Source: Branchiostoma floridae
Taxonomy: Eukaryota; Chordata; Leptocardii; Amphioxiformes; Branchiostomatidae
Assembly: GCF_000003815.2 (NCBI RefSeq)
Contig: NC_049984.1
Span: 26,891,863-26,955,862 of the forward strand
Reading direction: 5' to 3'
DNA length: 64,000 nt
The notes beneath the pieces are model-generated. The model did no database searches. It worked only from the letters and a program-made list of their open reading frames with translations, and was not told the DNA's origin. The position numbers were made by a program, and so were the translations under genes. Below are positions 10,979 through 21,889 of this stretch, piece by piece. How positions within the stretch are numbered: the stretch's first letter is position 1; each line of letters opens with the position of its first letter.

Positions 10979-11124
10979 GAAATTTGGTGTAGGTGTGGCA
11001 ACTGTGAGATAATGCCTACTAAATGGAAATGAAGGAACTGTATCACACAAGACACAGGAAAGCGTCCAGCTGTTATTGAACGGAATGCAGGACTTCCATG
11101 CAAACTCGCTCTCACTAAACAATG
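10979..11124 (+). pseudogene. P2X7 C-terminal (ballast)-like cysteine motif
   Basis: The frame encodes EIWCRCGNCEIMPTKWK, a stop, RNCITQD, and then GLPCKLALTKQ. WCxCGNCxxMPT is the signature of the P2RX7_C ballast domain, which binds zinc, and of many invertebrate ORFs that carry the same module without a channel. No P2X transmembrane sequence is present. A broken coiled-coil-like, Lys-rich stretch precedes it (about 10560-10760). This is a decayed copy of the soluble module rather than a receptor gene. Confidence 0.5.
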
Positions 11125-11602
11125 ACTACAAACCAGATCTCTCATCCTTACATTGACAACAGAAAGTATCCACGCCACACATCATCGCAAGCACCCAACA
11201 GCGACTTCAGCAATGCCATGAATGAGAGCTTAAAGCGCATGGCGTTTTGGTCTGTGTACTACCATACTCACCCCAAGTCTTACTACCCTGCCCCAAAGCA
11301 AGATGCATCTGTCCCAGTTTCCCATGGTAAGGCCATTTAAGCCGAAAAAGATGGGAAAACGGGATGAGACCACAATAAGACACTGGACGGCAGAGTATGG
11401 CAAAGTCGTCCGCCTAAGAACCATACGGCAGGAGACAACAAAGTACAAAGCCGGTACGTTGCAGATGATGGTCGGAAAGCTTTCCCTGACTCCCCTCTTC
11501 ATATGCCCGACAGAGGGAGCGATGACGCACTGGCCGTACACAATTGAACACATTGCGATCAAGGATTGTCAGATTTCAAGTTCAATACAAATTAAACGAT
11601 AA
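11122..11602 (+). pseudogene. Unrecognised ORF pair
   Basis: Two overlapping frames (11122-11340 and 11303-11602) read as protein-like: KRMAFWSVYYHTHPKSYYPA and then RDETTIRHWTAEYGKVVRLR. The switch from one frame to the other around 11310-11340 looks like a frameshift in a single ancestral ORF. No family is recognised. It may belong with the P2RX7_C-like module just upstream. Confidence 0.25.
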
Positions 11603-12018
11603 ACAATCACAGGTCAATGAGCCTTGGTCAGACTAGTTTTAAGGTGAAAACTAGAGGCCTTCATCAGCTCTGAGCGACATCCAGAGCTTTCTTCAGGATC
11701 GCCATCTACTGGAGAGGCCTGGATGTCGAACACACGAGTCCCACCGACGAACTTCAAGGTAGATCTTAGTATTGGGGTCAAAACCACGAAAGCTGACACC
11801 CATATTTTACCTTCCTTGCGGTCCCCCACACTCACCACCAGCTCTGGTGAGATGCAGCAGTGAACGACACCAATGCCTCGCACTGGACACACCCTCGTCT
11901 CTGTCTCAGAAACACTTGCCAGCCTTCACGGTGGGTTGGAGATGCCCCAGAGACAGTAGAGAGGTTCTCGTAATTTTGTGATGATACAGTCTTTTCCCCC
12001 GTAACTTGCAGCCTTTCC

Positions 12019-13119
12019 ATGCCGGTGGGTTTGAGGCACGTCCTCCTCCACATTACGCATATACGTGGAACAGCAGCGTACTTTAAGGACCAACTGCTTA
12101 ACCTACTTGCAAAAATCAACACTTTTGGCCCACCAACCTGGTTTCTTACTGTGTCGGCAAATGACTTAAACTGGCCAGAGCTGTTTATGTCTCTCAATCC
12201 TGATCTGACATATGAGGAAGCTAAAGCTTTACCACAGCAAGACAAATGGAACCTGATGAGATCAGACCCTGTCATGTGTGCTATACACTTCAACCGTCGC
12301 ACTGATGCACTACTGCGTTTCATATTGAACAGTCCACAACATCCTATTGGTGTAATCACTGACCACTGGATCCGAGTTGAGTTCCAGTTAAGGGGTTCAC
12401 CTCATTTACACTGTATGTTCTGGGTTGAAAATGCCCCAAACCTTGATACCATAGAAGGAAGGCAAAGAGCACCTGAATTCATTGACAAATATGTGTCCAC
12501 ACAGCTGCCTGATGATGAAAAATCTCTCCTATATGAACTAGTATCCAAATACAAGCGACATCATCACACAAGCACATGTCAGAAGAGACGAGTAAACTGT
12601 CGATTTCACTTCCCTCGAGAAGTATCAGAGACAACACGACTCAGGCTAGATGTTGATGCCAATCGCAGCGCACAGTTCTATGTTACAAAACGAACTCAAC
12701 AAGACATCTGGATCAATGCATATAACCCCACGTTGCTCTTACACATGCAATCAAACATGGACATACAAATGGTTGGTTCAAAATATGGTGCTGCTTACTA
12801 TGCATGCATGTACATCTCAAAAGCTGAGCCTGAAAATCTTCAAACAGCTATCTGTGCTGCTCTGTCACATCTACCACCTAACAGTACGAAAAGAGCACGT
12901 TTAGCTCAGATTGGTAACACTGTACTCAGCCATCGCCTAGTTGGCGGGCAAGAAGTTGGCTACAGACTAGCAAACCTGCAACTCATACGATCTTCAAGGC
13001 AAACAGTGTCAATTAATACCAAACCACCACACAAAAGAATGCGTCTGCTGAAACCCAAAGCTGAGCTTGACAAGCTCGATGATTCATCATCTGACATGAC
13101 ACAAAGTTTTATTTACTGA
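12019..13119 (+). pseudogene. Helitron Rep (HUH endonuclease) fragment
   Basis: This is a long open frame of 366 codons. The start of the Helitron_like_N region appears as YFKDQLLNLLAKINTFGPPT, followed by WFLTVSANDLNWPELF. The HUH metal-binding motif is RGSPHLHCMFWVENAP, with His-x-His. The tyrosine motif is AAYYACMYISKAEPE, matching Y-x3-Y-x2-K used for rolling-circle nicking. The frame ends after ILKTK-like sequence (HKRMRLLKPKAEL) without any Pif1-type SF1 helicase, which normally follows in the same protein. The first 13 codons are shared with the repeat at 1032-1160 and may not be native. Probably a truncated autonomous Helitron. Confidence 0.85.
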
Positions 13120-13687
13120 TTGAACGCATAATTCTCACAATCTTGTGCAACTGCTTTCATCACAACACTTTAGGAGAACTTTAACTTTGATCAATCATCT
13201 CTCTTCGTTTGATAATTTTTCTCCTTATGTTGCTGTTGGCTCAATTTCCTCTTATTACTACTATTCGCATAATTCCATTTCTTATCTCATACTACAGTGA
13301 CATTGTTGTCCAATTATCTGAAGTTCCTTAAGTTATAAATCTGCCAACGTAAACAGAGGGCAATGTTGTTATTGTCTCTCAAACTCAGTCGGTATATGGT
13401 CACATGTGCGATATTTACCAGACGGAGGGCTGGGGTAGGCCATTGAAATTTTTTGGCTTGGGCAATTTAGGGAGAGGACCATTGAAACTTTTTTACAGGG
13501 AATGTCCATTGAAGAAAATACCATTGAAACTAATGGCAATTTTGTAAATTTCTTTTGTAAATACTAGTAGCTTGTTACTTGTCTCTTGTATAGTTTGCAC
13601 AATTGTGGACGTTTAACTATATCTGTCCATCTCTAGTTAATTGTTTAATCATCTCACATTATTATAAATTTTATCTTTTTGCATAGA
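13120..13687. other. Non-coding spacer between Rep and RPA fragments
   Basis: This stretch is AT-rich. It contains short repeats of CCATTGAAA (around 13441, 13480, 13508 and 13524) but no usable frame. In an intact Helitron the helicase domain would be encoded near here, so it may be the deletion scar. Confidence 0.4.
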
Positions 13688-14575
13688 ATGGCCGAACCAC
13701 TAAAAGGCTATGTCCACAATACATCTCCAGTCACAACAGGACAAAATGGATCCAAGTACTTCAGATTCAATCTTCAACAGCAACACGACACGAAAAAAGT
13801 GATCTGCTTTTCCCCAAAGAAAGCAGCTGTTCGAACAAGAGGAAAGCAAATCTAGTTGTAAGATCACAAAATATAAAGAATCACGAGAAGGTCGCATTTC
13901 CATATGAAGACTCACCCACCACTTCCTGCAACGTTAATGATCTCAGGAAAATTTCTGATTACCCACCACTTCCTGCAACGTTAATGATCTCAGGAAAATT
14001 TCTGATTACCAAGAAGTCTCAGTCCAAATCAAAGTAACCAAAGTTGATGCTCAGCAACTGATCACACGGGAACAATCAGATTTGTTGTTTGGGAACCACA
14101 TGAGGTAATCAATGGCAACAGCTATAAACTAAACGTCAGTGTAAGATCATACTCGTCCAACAAGTATATCCAGACAACTGCAAACAGTATCTTTGAAGAC
14201 ATCCCACCCCTAGATGTGCAACAAAGCCAGACTGATGAAACTTTCTTCGGTGGCGAAATCACTGGCAACATCTCTTCGATGGAGATCACTTCCAGACACT
14301 TAAAGTGTAACTCATGCCGTAAGAAGATGCCAGAATCTTCAACCTCTTCAAAAGTTATCACCTGTGCATCATGCCACAAATCCCAGCTTTCTCGAAAATG
14401 CCACAAAGAAATTATTGTTAAACTCCAAATTGACGATCAAAAGCACACTGTGTATATCATATGTTTTGCAGACACCATAACCACATTGGTAGATGATCCA
14501 TTAAATAAGTCAGAAGAGGACCTCACCGAAAGAATCCTTGAAGAGGGCGAAAACAACTTTCACCTTCCACTATAA
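13688..14575 (+). pseudogene. Helitron-associated RPA-like single-strand binding protein
   Basis: The start encodes MAEPLKGYVHNTSPVTTGQN, then GSKYFRFNLQ, resembling the first OB fold of RPA70-like proteins found in Helitrons. A later frame gives VVWEPHEVINGNSYKLNVSV, and then a zinc finger with CNSCRKKM and CASCHKS (C-x2-C and C-x2-C), ending at a TAA at 14575. At least two frameshifts separate these blocks, one of them caused by a 47-bp duplication at 13914. Lying downstream of the Rep fragment on the same strand, it is best explained as the accessory ORF of the same Helitron, which would coat single-stranded DNA. Confidence 0.65.
13914..14007. repeat. 47-bp tandem duplication inside the RPA-like ORF
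   Basis: The unit starting ACCCACCACTTCCTGC occurs at 13914 and again at 13961, apparently without differences. Because 47 is not a multiple of three, the duplication by itself breaks the frame. Confidence 0.85.
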
Positions 14576-14639
14576 CCCCATAACAAACATTTGTACGTCT
14601 ATTGAGAAAATTGATATGTAAAAATACCACTATGAGTAT

Positions 14640-16140
14640 GACATAACCAATGTCAACCCCCTGTATTATCACATAAAAAACAAATTTGAAATTTCACACA
14701 TATCTTTTTAACATCCAAAATCTTTGATGAACATCCAAATTCTTACATATTTCATACATTGTAGTTAAATTTCAAAACCAATTTTTCAAGTTTGAAATTT
14801 GACACCTATTCAATCTTTTTAAGATCCAAAGTATTTGATGAAAGTCCAAATTGTCACAAAGATGACTTGTTTAAGAACGGTAAGAAATACCAGTAGTATG
14901 ACAGCAGCCAATGTCACCCTACTGTCCTCTGCTATCACAACAAAAACAAGTTTGAAATTTACACCTATTCAATCTTTTTAAGATCCAAAGTATTTGATGA
15001 AAGTCCAAATTGTCACAAAGATGACTTGTTTCTAACATATTTCATAATTGGAATTAAGTTTCAAAACAAATATTTCAACTTCTTATTTCAGTTTCAGAAA
15101 CTTGCATTAGTTAAGTTTCAAAACCAATGTTTCAACTTATTTTTTAGTTTCCAAAACTTGTATTAGTTAAGTTCCAAGACAAAAGTTTGAACATCTTATG
15201 TTCAACTTTAATATGAAGAAGAACGGTAAGAAATACCAGTAGTATGACAGCAGCCAATGTCACCCTACTGTCCTCTGCTATCACATCAAAAACAAGTTTG
15301 AAATTCGACACCTATTCAATCTTTTTAAGATCCAAAGTATTTGATGAAAGTCCAAATTGTCACAAAGATGACTTGTTTCTAACATATTTCATAATAGGAA
15401 TTAAGCTTCAAAACAAATATTTCAACTTCTTATTTCAGTTTCAGACACTTGCATTAGTTAAGTTTCAAAACCATTGTTTCAACTTATTTTTTAGTTTCCA
15501 AAACTTGTATTAGTTAGGTTCCAAGACAAATGTTTGAACATCTTATGTTCAACTTTAATATGAAGAAGAACGGTAAGAAATACCAGTAGTATGACAGCAG
15601 CCAATGTCACCCTACTGTCCTCTCCTATCACATCAAAAACAAGTTTGAAATTTGACACCTATTCAATCTTTTAAAGATCCAAAATATTTGATGAAAGTCC
15701 AAATTGTCACAAATGTGACTTGTTTCTAACATATTTCATAATTGGAATTAAGTTTCAAAACAAATATTTCAACTTCTTATTTCAGTTTCAGTAACTTGCA
15801 TTAGTTAAGTTTCAAAACCAATGTTTCAACTTATTTTTTAGTTTCCAAAACTTGTATTAGTTAAGTTCCAAGACAAATGTTTGAACATCTTATGTTCAAC
15901 TTTAATATGAAGAAGAACGGTAAGAAATACCAGTAGTATGACAGCAGCCAATGTCACCCTACTGTCCTCTCCTATCACATCAAAAACAAGTTTGAAATTT
16001 GACACCTATTCAATCTTTTTAAAATCCAAAATATTTGATGAAAGTCCAAATTGTCACAAATGTGACTTGTTTCTAACATATTTCATACTTCGTACTTAAG
16101 TTCAAATATTTCAACTTCTTATTTCAGTTTCAGAAACAAA
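14640..16140. repeat. ~347-bp internal satellite array
   Basis: The marker GAACGGTAAGAAATACC recurs at 14875, 15221, 15568 and 15915, a period of 346-347 bp. Units are nearly identical over most of their length, are rich in TTTCAA/AACTT motifs and include the phrase GTATTTGATGAAAGTCC. The first unit is truncated and the last decays into flanking AT-rich sequence. The array directly follows the RPA pseudogene, so it is likely part of the Helitron. Internal tandem repeats are a known feature of some animal Helitrons. Small open frames inside are repeat artefacts. Confidence 0.85.
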
Positions 16141-16199
16141 TATTTGAACTTCGTATATTTTTTAATATCAAGAAAAAAAGATCTGTAAAAATATCACTA

Positions 16200-16790
16200 T
16201 GAATGACATCAGCCAATGTCACCCCACTGTTCTATAACGTTAACTTGTTTGTTACCTATATAGATGTTCTCGTTATCATTCATAAGCAAATGTTTCAGCT
16301 ACATATGTTGAAGTTTAACATCAAAGCACATTGACATTTCTTAAAACAGACACAATTATTGTAACAGACAAATTGTAACATTTTTATTTTCAATGTAACA
16401 TTTATAGTTACAATACTGGCATCACAAACCTCAAATACTTTGAAAAATCCAAACTCTTGTATCAAAGCTATTGAAATATGCACGTTAACTTTATAAACAA
16501 ATATTTCAACTTCTTATGTTCAAGTTTAACTTCAAAGCACATTGATATTTTCATCAAAGAGACACAATATCTTGTTAAAGACAAATTCGAACATTTTATT
16601 AACAAAGTTTAATTTACTTACAGTATTGGCATCACAAACCTCAAATACTTTGATCCAAACTCTTGTATGTAAGTTGATATTTAACTTGTTAGCTATTTAA
16701 ACTTTCTCGTTAACTTTCATAGACAAATGTTTCTACATCTTTTATTCATTCAAGTTAAATATCAAAGCACATGAATGTCTTCATAAAAGG
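16200..16790. repeat. Degenerate ~210-bp repeat units
   Basis: Three diverged units are recognised by CTTATGTTCAAGTTTAAC and AAAGCACATTGA at about 16300, 16510 and 16735. Also shared is CATCACAAACCTCAAATACTTTGA. They resemble parts of the 347-bp unit and look like an older layer of the same array. Confidence 0.55.
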
Positions 16791-17259
16791 ATACAATTGC
16801 CCAGGACAGACAATTGCATTAACATTACTTCTAATGTTGACATGATGTTTAAGCTTTCAAATATCACCTGCTTTTGTAACCCAACTCTGCTATCCAATGT
16901 CCATTGTTACATCAGTGACAACATTTTGACACCACTCGAATCAACACATAATCCTAGCACTACCTGTTACAACTATTCATATGTAACATCTAATACTATG
17001 AATAGTAAACATTTTAACATCTGTACCACAAATCTTTTACTCATTTGATACTTATGCTATACAAAACAAATGAACCTTAATCAAAATAACTGTAAAAAAG
17101 TACTTTACTACAGTCATATTCACCTAATAAAGTCATTCTTGTGCCAAACGCATTCTTTCCTTTCATCTAACTATCAATGACAATTATTGATTTCTTGACG
17201 ATATATTTGTTTGCTTTCTTTAGTCGCACATTATAGCCAACAATGACTATACTATTTTA

Positions 17260-18365
17260 GGCCCCGTTCATGATGCAAAAACTATATGTGAATGCATCCA
17301 CATCTGCGTACATTAGGGCTGGGTACCGGTACAGAAACTTCAAGTCCAGTTCCGGTTCAAGTCCAGAGGATCAGGTCCGGACCTGAGCCTGGACCTGATT
17401 CAGTCTGAATCATACCAATGGTCCATTTTACTACAAAGAAATCAGTTTGGTGGAGTATTAGACTCTCACTGGCGTTTTAAAACCCTACAATGCTAACTGC
17501 ACCTGTACGATTCACTGTAAACTTGGCAGAAATGACTATAAACTATAATCTACTTCACTCTCGTTATTTTCATCCACCTGCAAGCGCCAAAACGTGTGAA
17601 TGCCCGATCAAATAATCTGTTAATTTTCTGAAAGGTCCAACATCCATTCCACCTACTTTTCTCAGGTCCGGTTTTGATGGACCGGTCCACTACGAAAAAC
17701 CGGTTTTGTACCAGTACACTGTACCGATACCCAGCCCTAGCGTACATCCAATTATGATCCGCATGCAAACGGTTTAAATTTTGTGTCCGCTATGCCCACA
17801 AACAATCCATTTCAGATCCGCATTCATTTGTCAGGAAATTGAACATTGTGCAACAACAGAACATTGCGCAACAAGATGACAGATCCCCAGCTGTTGTTGA
17901 TATTGTTTTTCCTGAAAGTGCTGTGTTCCCGCAGAAAGGAACGTACGAGGCTGCATCTGGTATGGTGCTTAACACAATTATACTTCGACCTCAACTGCCT
18001 CATCATGTTGTGACACTAAGATGCCGACTTATTGAACCTGCGCAATCCCATTTCCTTCGACATCTCCTCGTATACCTCTTGGTTTCTGTACATACCATCG
18101 AGCTTTCGCTGGATCTCCTTCCTCCCCCATATAAGTACCCTCATTTCTTCAATTACCCAGATATAATGCGAATTCACGCCACACTTGAGTTCATGATGAC
18201 AATTCGCAAATGCGGATTTAAAACATCTGTTTCAAATCCACCTCCCGAGGTGGTCCCGAAAAATCCGCATCAAATCCGTTTCCGAGCATTCATGATGAGA
18301 AATCTATCCATATCAGCCATAAATGCAGATGCATCCGCATTAATTTTTGCATCATGAACAGCGCC
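17260..18365. mobile_element. PIF/Harbinger-type miniature element
   Basis: The left end GGCCCCGTTCATGATGCAAA (17260 on) and the right end (reverse complement GGCGCTGTTCATGATGCAAA, ending 18365) form terminal inverted repeats. They are flanked by TTA on both sides (17257-17259 and 18366-18368), the TWA duplication typical of PIF/Harbinger. The interior contains a 172-codon frame without recognisable motifs. A second element is nested inside near the left end. Without that insertion it would be about 670 bp and non-autonomous. Confidence 0.75.
17314..17739. mobile_element. hAT-type miniature element nested in the Harbinger element
   Basis: The ends TAGGGCTGGGTACCGGTACAG and its near reverse complement form short inverted repeats. 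They are bordered by a perfect 8-bp duplication, GCGTACAT (17306-17313 and 17740-17747), as made by hAT transposases. The interior is internally repetitive (GGTCCGG, CCTGGACCTGA), a pattern common in hAT subterminal regions. It encodes no protein and is 426 bp long. Confidence 0.85.
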
Positions 18366-19059
18366 TTAACCTTTAGCCAACTGCTCCCTGTTCTAAAAAA
18401 TTACAAATGGTTCTCCCTACTTTTACACAACAAATCTAAACACACCCCTTACCTTAGATAACAGATACTCTAACAAACATGCAATTCTCATCAACCACGG
18501 ATGCTAATGGCTCACGTGTCGCATGTAGGTCAGTAATTTTGCTGTATTCCACAAAATTTGCACCTCAAAATACATAAAATACTGTTTCAAATTTCAGAGA
18601 CAGCATGTCCCCAACTACAATGCTTGCACCTGCAATACTCACCGTGTGGCAAAAATTTAGGACTCCCTATGATAAAATACTAACTAAAAGCCTGCACATT
18701 ATATGCAATAAACACCACAACAATTGCTTTCTCATCCAATCTGCCATTCCCTGCAAAAAACACCTTCTAAAAAATGACATTTTATCACTCAACAACCCTT
18801 GACTGACTTAAGCACATTCTAATAACTACAAAAAAACTTTCACACCCCAAACCCTCGCAAAATGCCAGCTTTTTAAAAAGCACTTGTTTTTACAATTTCT
18901 ACCGTATATTTTCTAAATCTGGTGAGGAATTACGTTCACTCCATGACCCTCTAGTTTACCGTCTAGTTAACCGTATGAACTTCTGAAGCAATGCAAATTT
19001 ATCGGTGATGAGTGAGTCTAACCTATCATTTTTCTCCCTTCTCGGTTTGGCTTCAACAG
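18366..19059. other. No feature seen
   Basis: AT-rich sequence without a supported gene, repeat or RNA. Confidence 0.4.
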
Positions 19060-19196
19060 GACTATCGGAGCCCAGACCAGAGCGCCAGGCCGGGACACGC
19101 CCATCTAAGTTTTCCCGGAGGAACTGCGCTGGGTCGTCAGGGCGCGTTTCCCTGAGGACCGTGTTCACCTTTATGATGGAGCGGTGGCAGGCTTCA
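19060..19196 (+). pseudogene. Diverged copy B of the 1590-1757 exon
   Basis: After a CTTCAACAG acceptor the sequence encodes RDTPI, a stop, and VFPEELRWVVRARFPEDRVH, ending at GTAAGT. It matches exon 1 at 1590 (RDTPTYVYPEEVRWVMRARF) in sequence, length and splice donor. The stop replaces the Tyr of copy A. The downstream exon of copy A is not found here. Confidence 0.6.
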
Positions 19197-19782
19197 GTAA
19201 GTAAATTTTCAACAATGACGTTGTGCCTAACTACATTTGGCATAGCATAATAAGGTATGCGCATGTATTTGAATGTACAGACCAAAAATTCATGGATTGA
19301 AATTTTTAACAGAAAAATGTTTCTTTTATACGAGGCAATTACCTTACTCTACATAGTATCAACCAAAATATGCATGAATACACCCCTACGAGTAGACATG
19401 TAGACGAAGCTTCGAAGGAAATGTGACATATATATAAAGTTATACTTTTTATATTTTGCACAGGTCTCCATACTGTGAATAAACTTTTATTAATGTGTAC
19501 AAATTATAATGTAGAGTACTTTACTAAGGACCTATATGAACCAGAAGTAGGCACCATCACCCACTAAGAGCACCACGGCAGGGAGGACCATAATCACATT
19601 CTGAAAAGAATTGCGAACTTCTCCCCTCGCAAAATAAGCATATCTTTTGATTGAAAAAAAATATATTATACGCACGGATAGAATACAAGTAACGTAGACA
19701 AGTAGGAACGGTTCGGACTTATGGAGAGGCAGTACAGCGAACGTAGGCCTTCCTTAGACATTGCACATGGATTACCAAAGAA

Positions 19783-20016
19783 ATGACTGAGTCGCGCCGT
19801 TTAGACTTGCTGACACATAGGCTCTTACATTACTCACGCAGGAAGAACACACTTGATATTGAAGACGCACTTGTCAAAAAGAATCTAAGTGCACAAAAAG
19901 CTGGCTGTGTCGCCAAAGAAGGGCTAAATGCAGTCATTGCTGATGCAAATGTGTCCATGGATAAAATCAAGTCATGGGCTGAGAGAGGAAAGGATGTCAT
20001 TAATACTGAAAAGTGA
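19783..20016 (+). pseudogene. Unrecognised Lys/Ala-rich helical ORF
   Basis: A 77-codon frame encodes SRRLDLLTHRLLHYSRRKNT and an amphipathic helical stretch ending with a stop. Residue use is protein-like, and it resembles the late helical region of some large animal transposases, but I cannot assign a family. Sequence to 20460 contains further protein-like but frameshifted segments. Confidence 0.3.
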
Positions 20017-20507
20017 CCCACCTCAAAAGCAGATATGTCAAAAACTGTTTATGTGACAAAAAGTTGCTTCAGTTTAAATACGGTTCAGGAATAGATACTT
20101 TCAATAAGGTTGGAGAGCGATGTGTCTGTTTGCCAATTTTTATTTTCGCAGTTGGACAAGCAAATGACTGAAGTTGAAAGAAGGCACAAGATAGTTGTAC
20201 GTTGGTCAACGTCCAGTCACGACTTTGTTGCGATAATGACAGAGAAAGTAGCTTCCAGTCAGCAGGGTCATTGATCGGTTTGATCAAGAGTAAGACTGCC
20301 CTATAGTGGAGGACTTTGACAAAGGAAAACTGCACAAGTACTGTATAGAGATAATTGATGGCAACCATCGCTTGGAGGCCCAGCGCAGAGCACTAATGGA
20401 AGCAACAAGTGTGGAAGAAAGGGCGATTTCTCCCAAGAGAGAAGTTACTCTGTAAGTGGGCCTACAAGATGACATCTGCCTCGCTGCTGGCATACAGCAC
20501 GTCGCCA

Positions 20508-20782
20508 GCGGTCACCACCACCACGCCACCAGCTGCCGCTGTCACCACCACCAGCTGCCGCTGTCACCACCACCAGCTGCCGCTGTCACCACCACCAGCT
20601 GCCGCTGTCACCACCACCAGCTGCCCGTCACCACCACGCCACCAGCTGCCCCTGTCACAACCACCAGCTGCCGCTGTCACAACCACCAGCTGCCCCTGTC
20701 ACCACCACCAGCTGCCCCTGTCACCACCACCAGCTGCCGCTGTCACAACCACCAGCTGCCCGTCACCACCACGCCACCAGTA
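20508..20782. repeat. 22-bp GC-rich minisatellite
   Basis: About twelve copies of CCGCTGTCACCACCACCAGCTG, with variants such as CCCCTGTCAC and CCCGTCACCACCACG. Because 22 is not a multiple of three, two different frames are open across it (Ala/Thr/Pro-rich and His/Gln/Leu-rich). Those frames are repeat artefacts. Confidence 0.85.
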
Positions 20783-20819
20783 TATATACGCTCGAGCCGT
20801 GGCGTCATATGTGAATAAT

Positions 20820-21784
20820 GGCGAGTGCGGGTGATGGTTGTATCCCGGGAGCTCCAGTAAACACCGTGTTTACAGTTGAACCAAAGCTATTGCAGGACGC
20901 TCCAGAGGTTTTACTTTGCTGTGTGGACACTTACCAGTTCCCAATCCATTTCTCGGGGGTTTCGTGCATCGGAGTAGTTACACGGCGCTGACACATTGAA
21001 GTACTGGGCGACCCGCCTTCAGTGCACCAGCTGTGCTTGATGCCTGATCGGAACTTGGATTCCCCAGTGAAACTACGGAACAAGTCGAGTTCTACCATTC
21101 ATTTAAGGTTTATTTTATTTCGTAGATCTTTTAGGGACCTTCAGTATTTTTGAGGGTTCGAAACAGTAGTAGTTTTACAGCAACAAAAAGGCTACGAATT
21201 ACAATCGACTTTTTCCAGTGCATTGGCAATATTCCTTTTCAACTGGTTCATTCGAGTCCTATTATAGTTTTATGTACTAGTATTTCGTAGTTATTTCTTC
21301 ATTTTACATTACCACCGGCGATTGTTTTGTTGTCGAGTATTTTCACGGAAAAAAAGTACAAAGTTGGCGCAACTGTCATTTTCTGCCCTAAATGTCTATT
21401 TGTGATACTTGTTCACAAACATCTAGATGCTGTGGGGGGAGGTTCTGCCGGGAGGAGGAGCAGGCAGTCCTGACCGACATGGAGAATAAAGTGAGCACCT
21501 TGTTCAAGGCAGGACCAAGGACATCTCATATCTACGGACATCTCATGTACTAGTACTGTCTTTAGTCTTCTGGTAAAAAAAAACGTGAAATTCAGTCTTG
21601 GATTTTATAGGCTATGGAGAAGACTGTTTTTTTCTTCGGACTGTTGCTACTTTGTTCCTGGTAATGCCTGGAAGGCGAGTGAGGGGTGAGATCTGTATTT
21701 TTTCTTCTTCATTTTTGACTTGCTTACAGTATTCTTTTTTTTCTGAAATATTCACAGTTACCGAATGACCTCCTGAACGGAGGT
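20820..21784. other. No supported gene; possible promoter-like stretch at the left edge
   Basis: TATATATACGC at 20780-20790, followed by an ATG at 20818, resembles a TATA box but is not supported by a downstream ORF. The rest, to the start of the TIR element, shows poly-T runs and no coding frame. Confidence 0.25.
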
Positions 21785-21889
21785 ATGTCCAGAAATGGGG
21801 TAAATGTACGAAGTTTGTGTGTACGAACTTGTGCGAAGTTAAAGGTAGATATAGACCGTAATCGGTAAACTTCGGAAGTTTTAAGTGAC

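Noticed and set aside
16797-17048. Cys/Asn/Thr-rich 83-codon ORF
   Set aside because: AT-rich composition, no homologous copy, no splice or start context.
17839-18357. 172-codon ORF inside the Harbinger-type element
   Set aside because: No transposase or Myb motif; the end of the frame overlaps the terminal inverted repeat. Probably chance.
20780-20820. TATA-box promoter
   Set aside because: TATATATA is followed by no supported coding exon; AT runs are common in this window.
20409-20834. Ala/Thr/Pro-rich 141-codon protein
   Set aside because: Open only because of the 22-bp minisatellite; two frames are open at once and no non-repeat domain is present.
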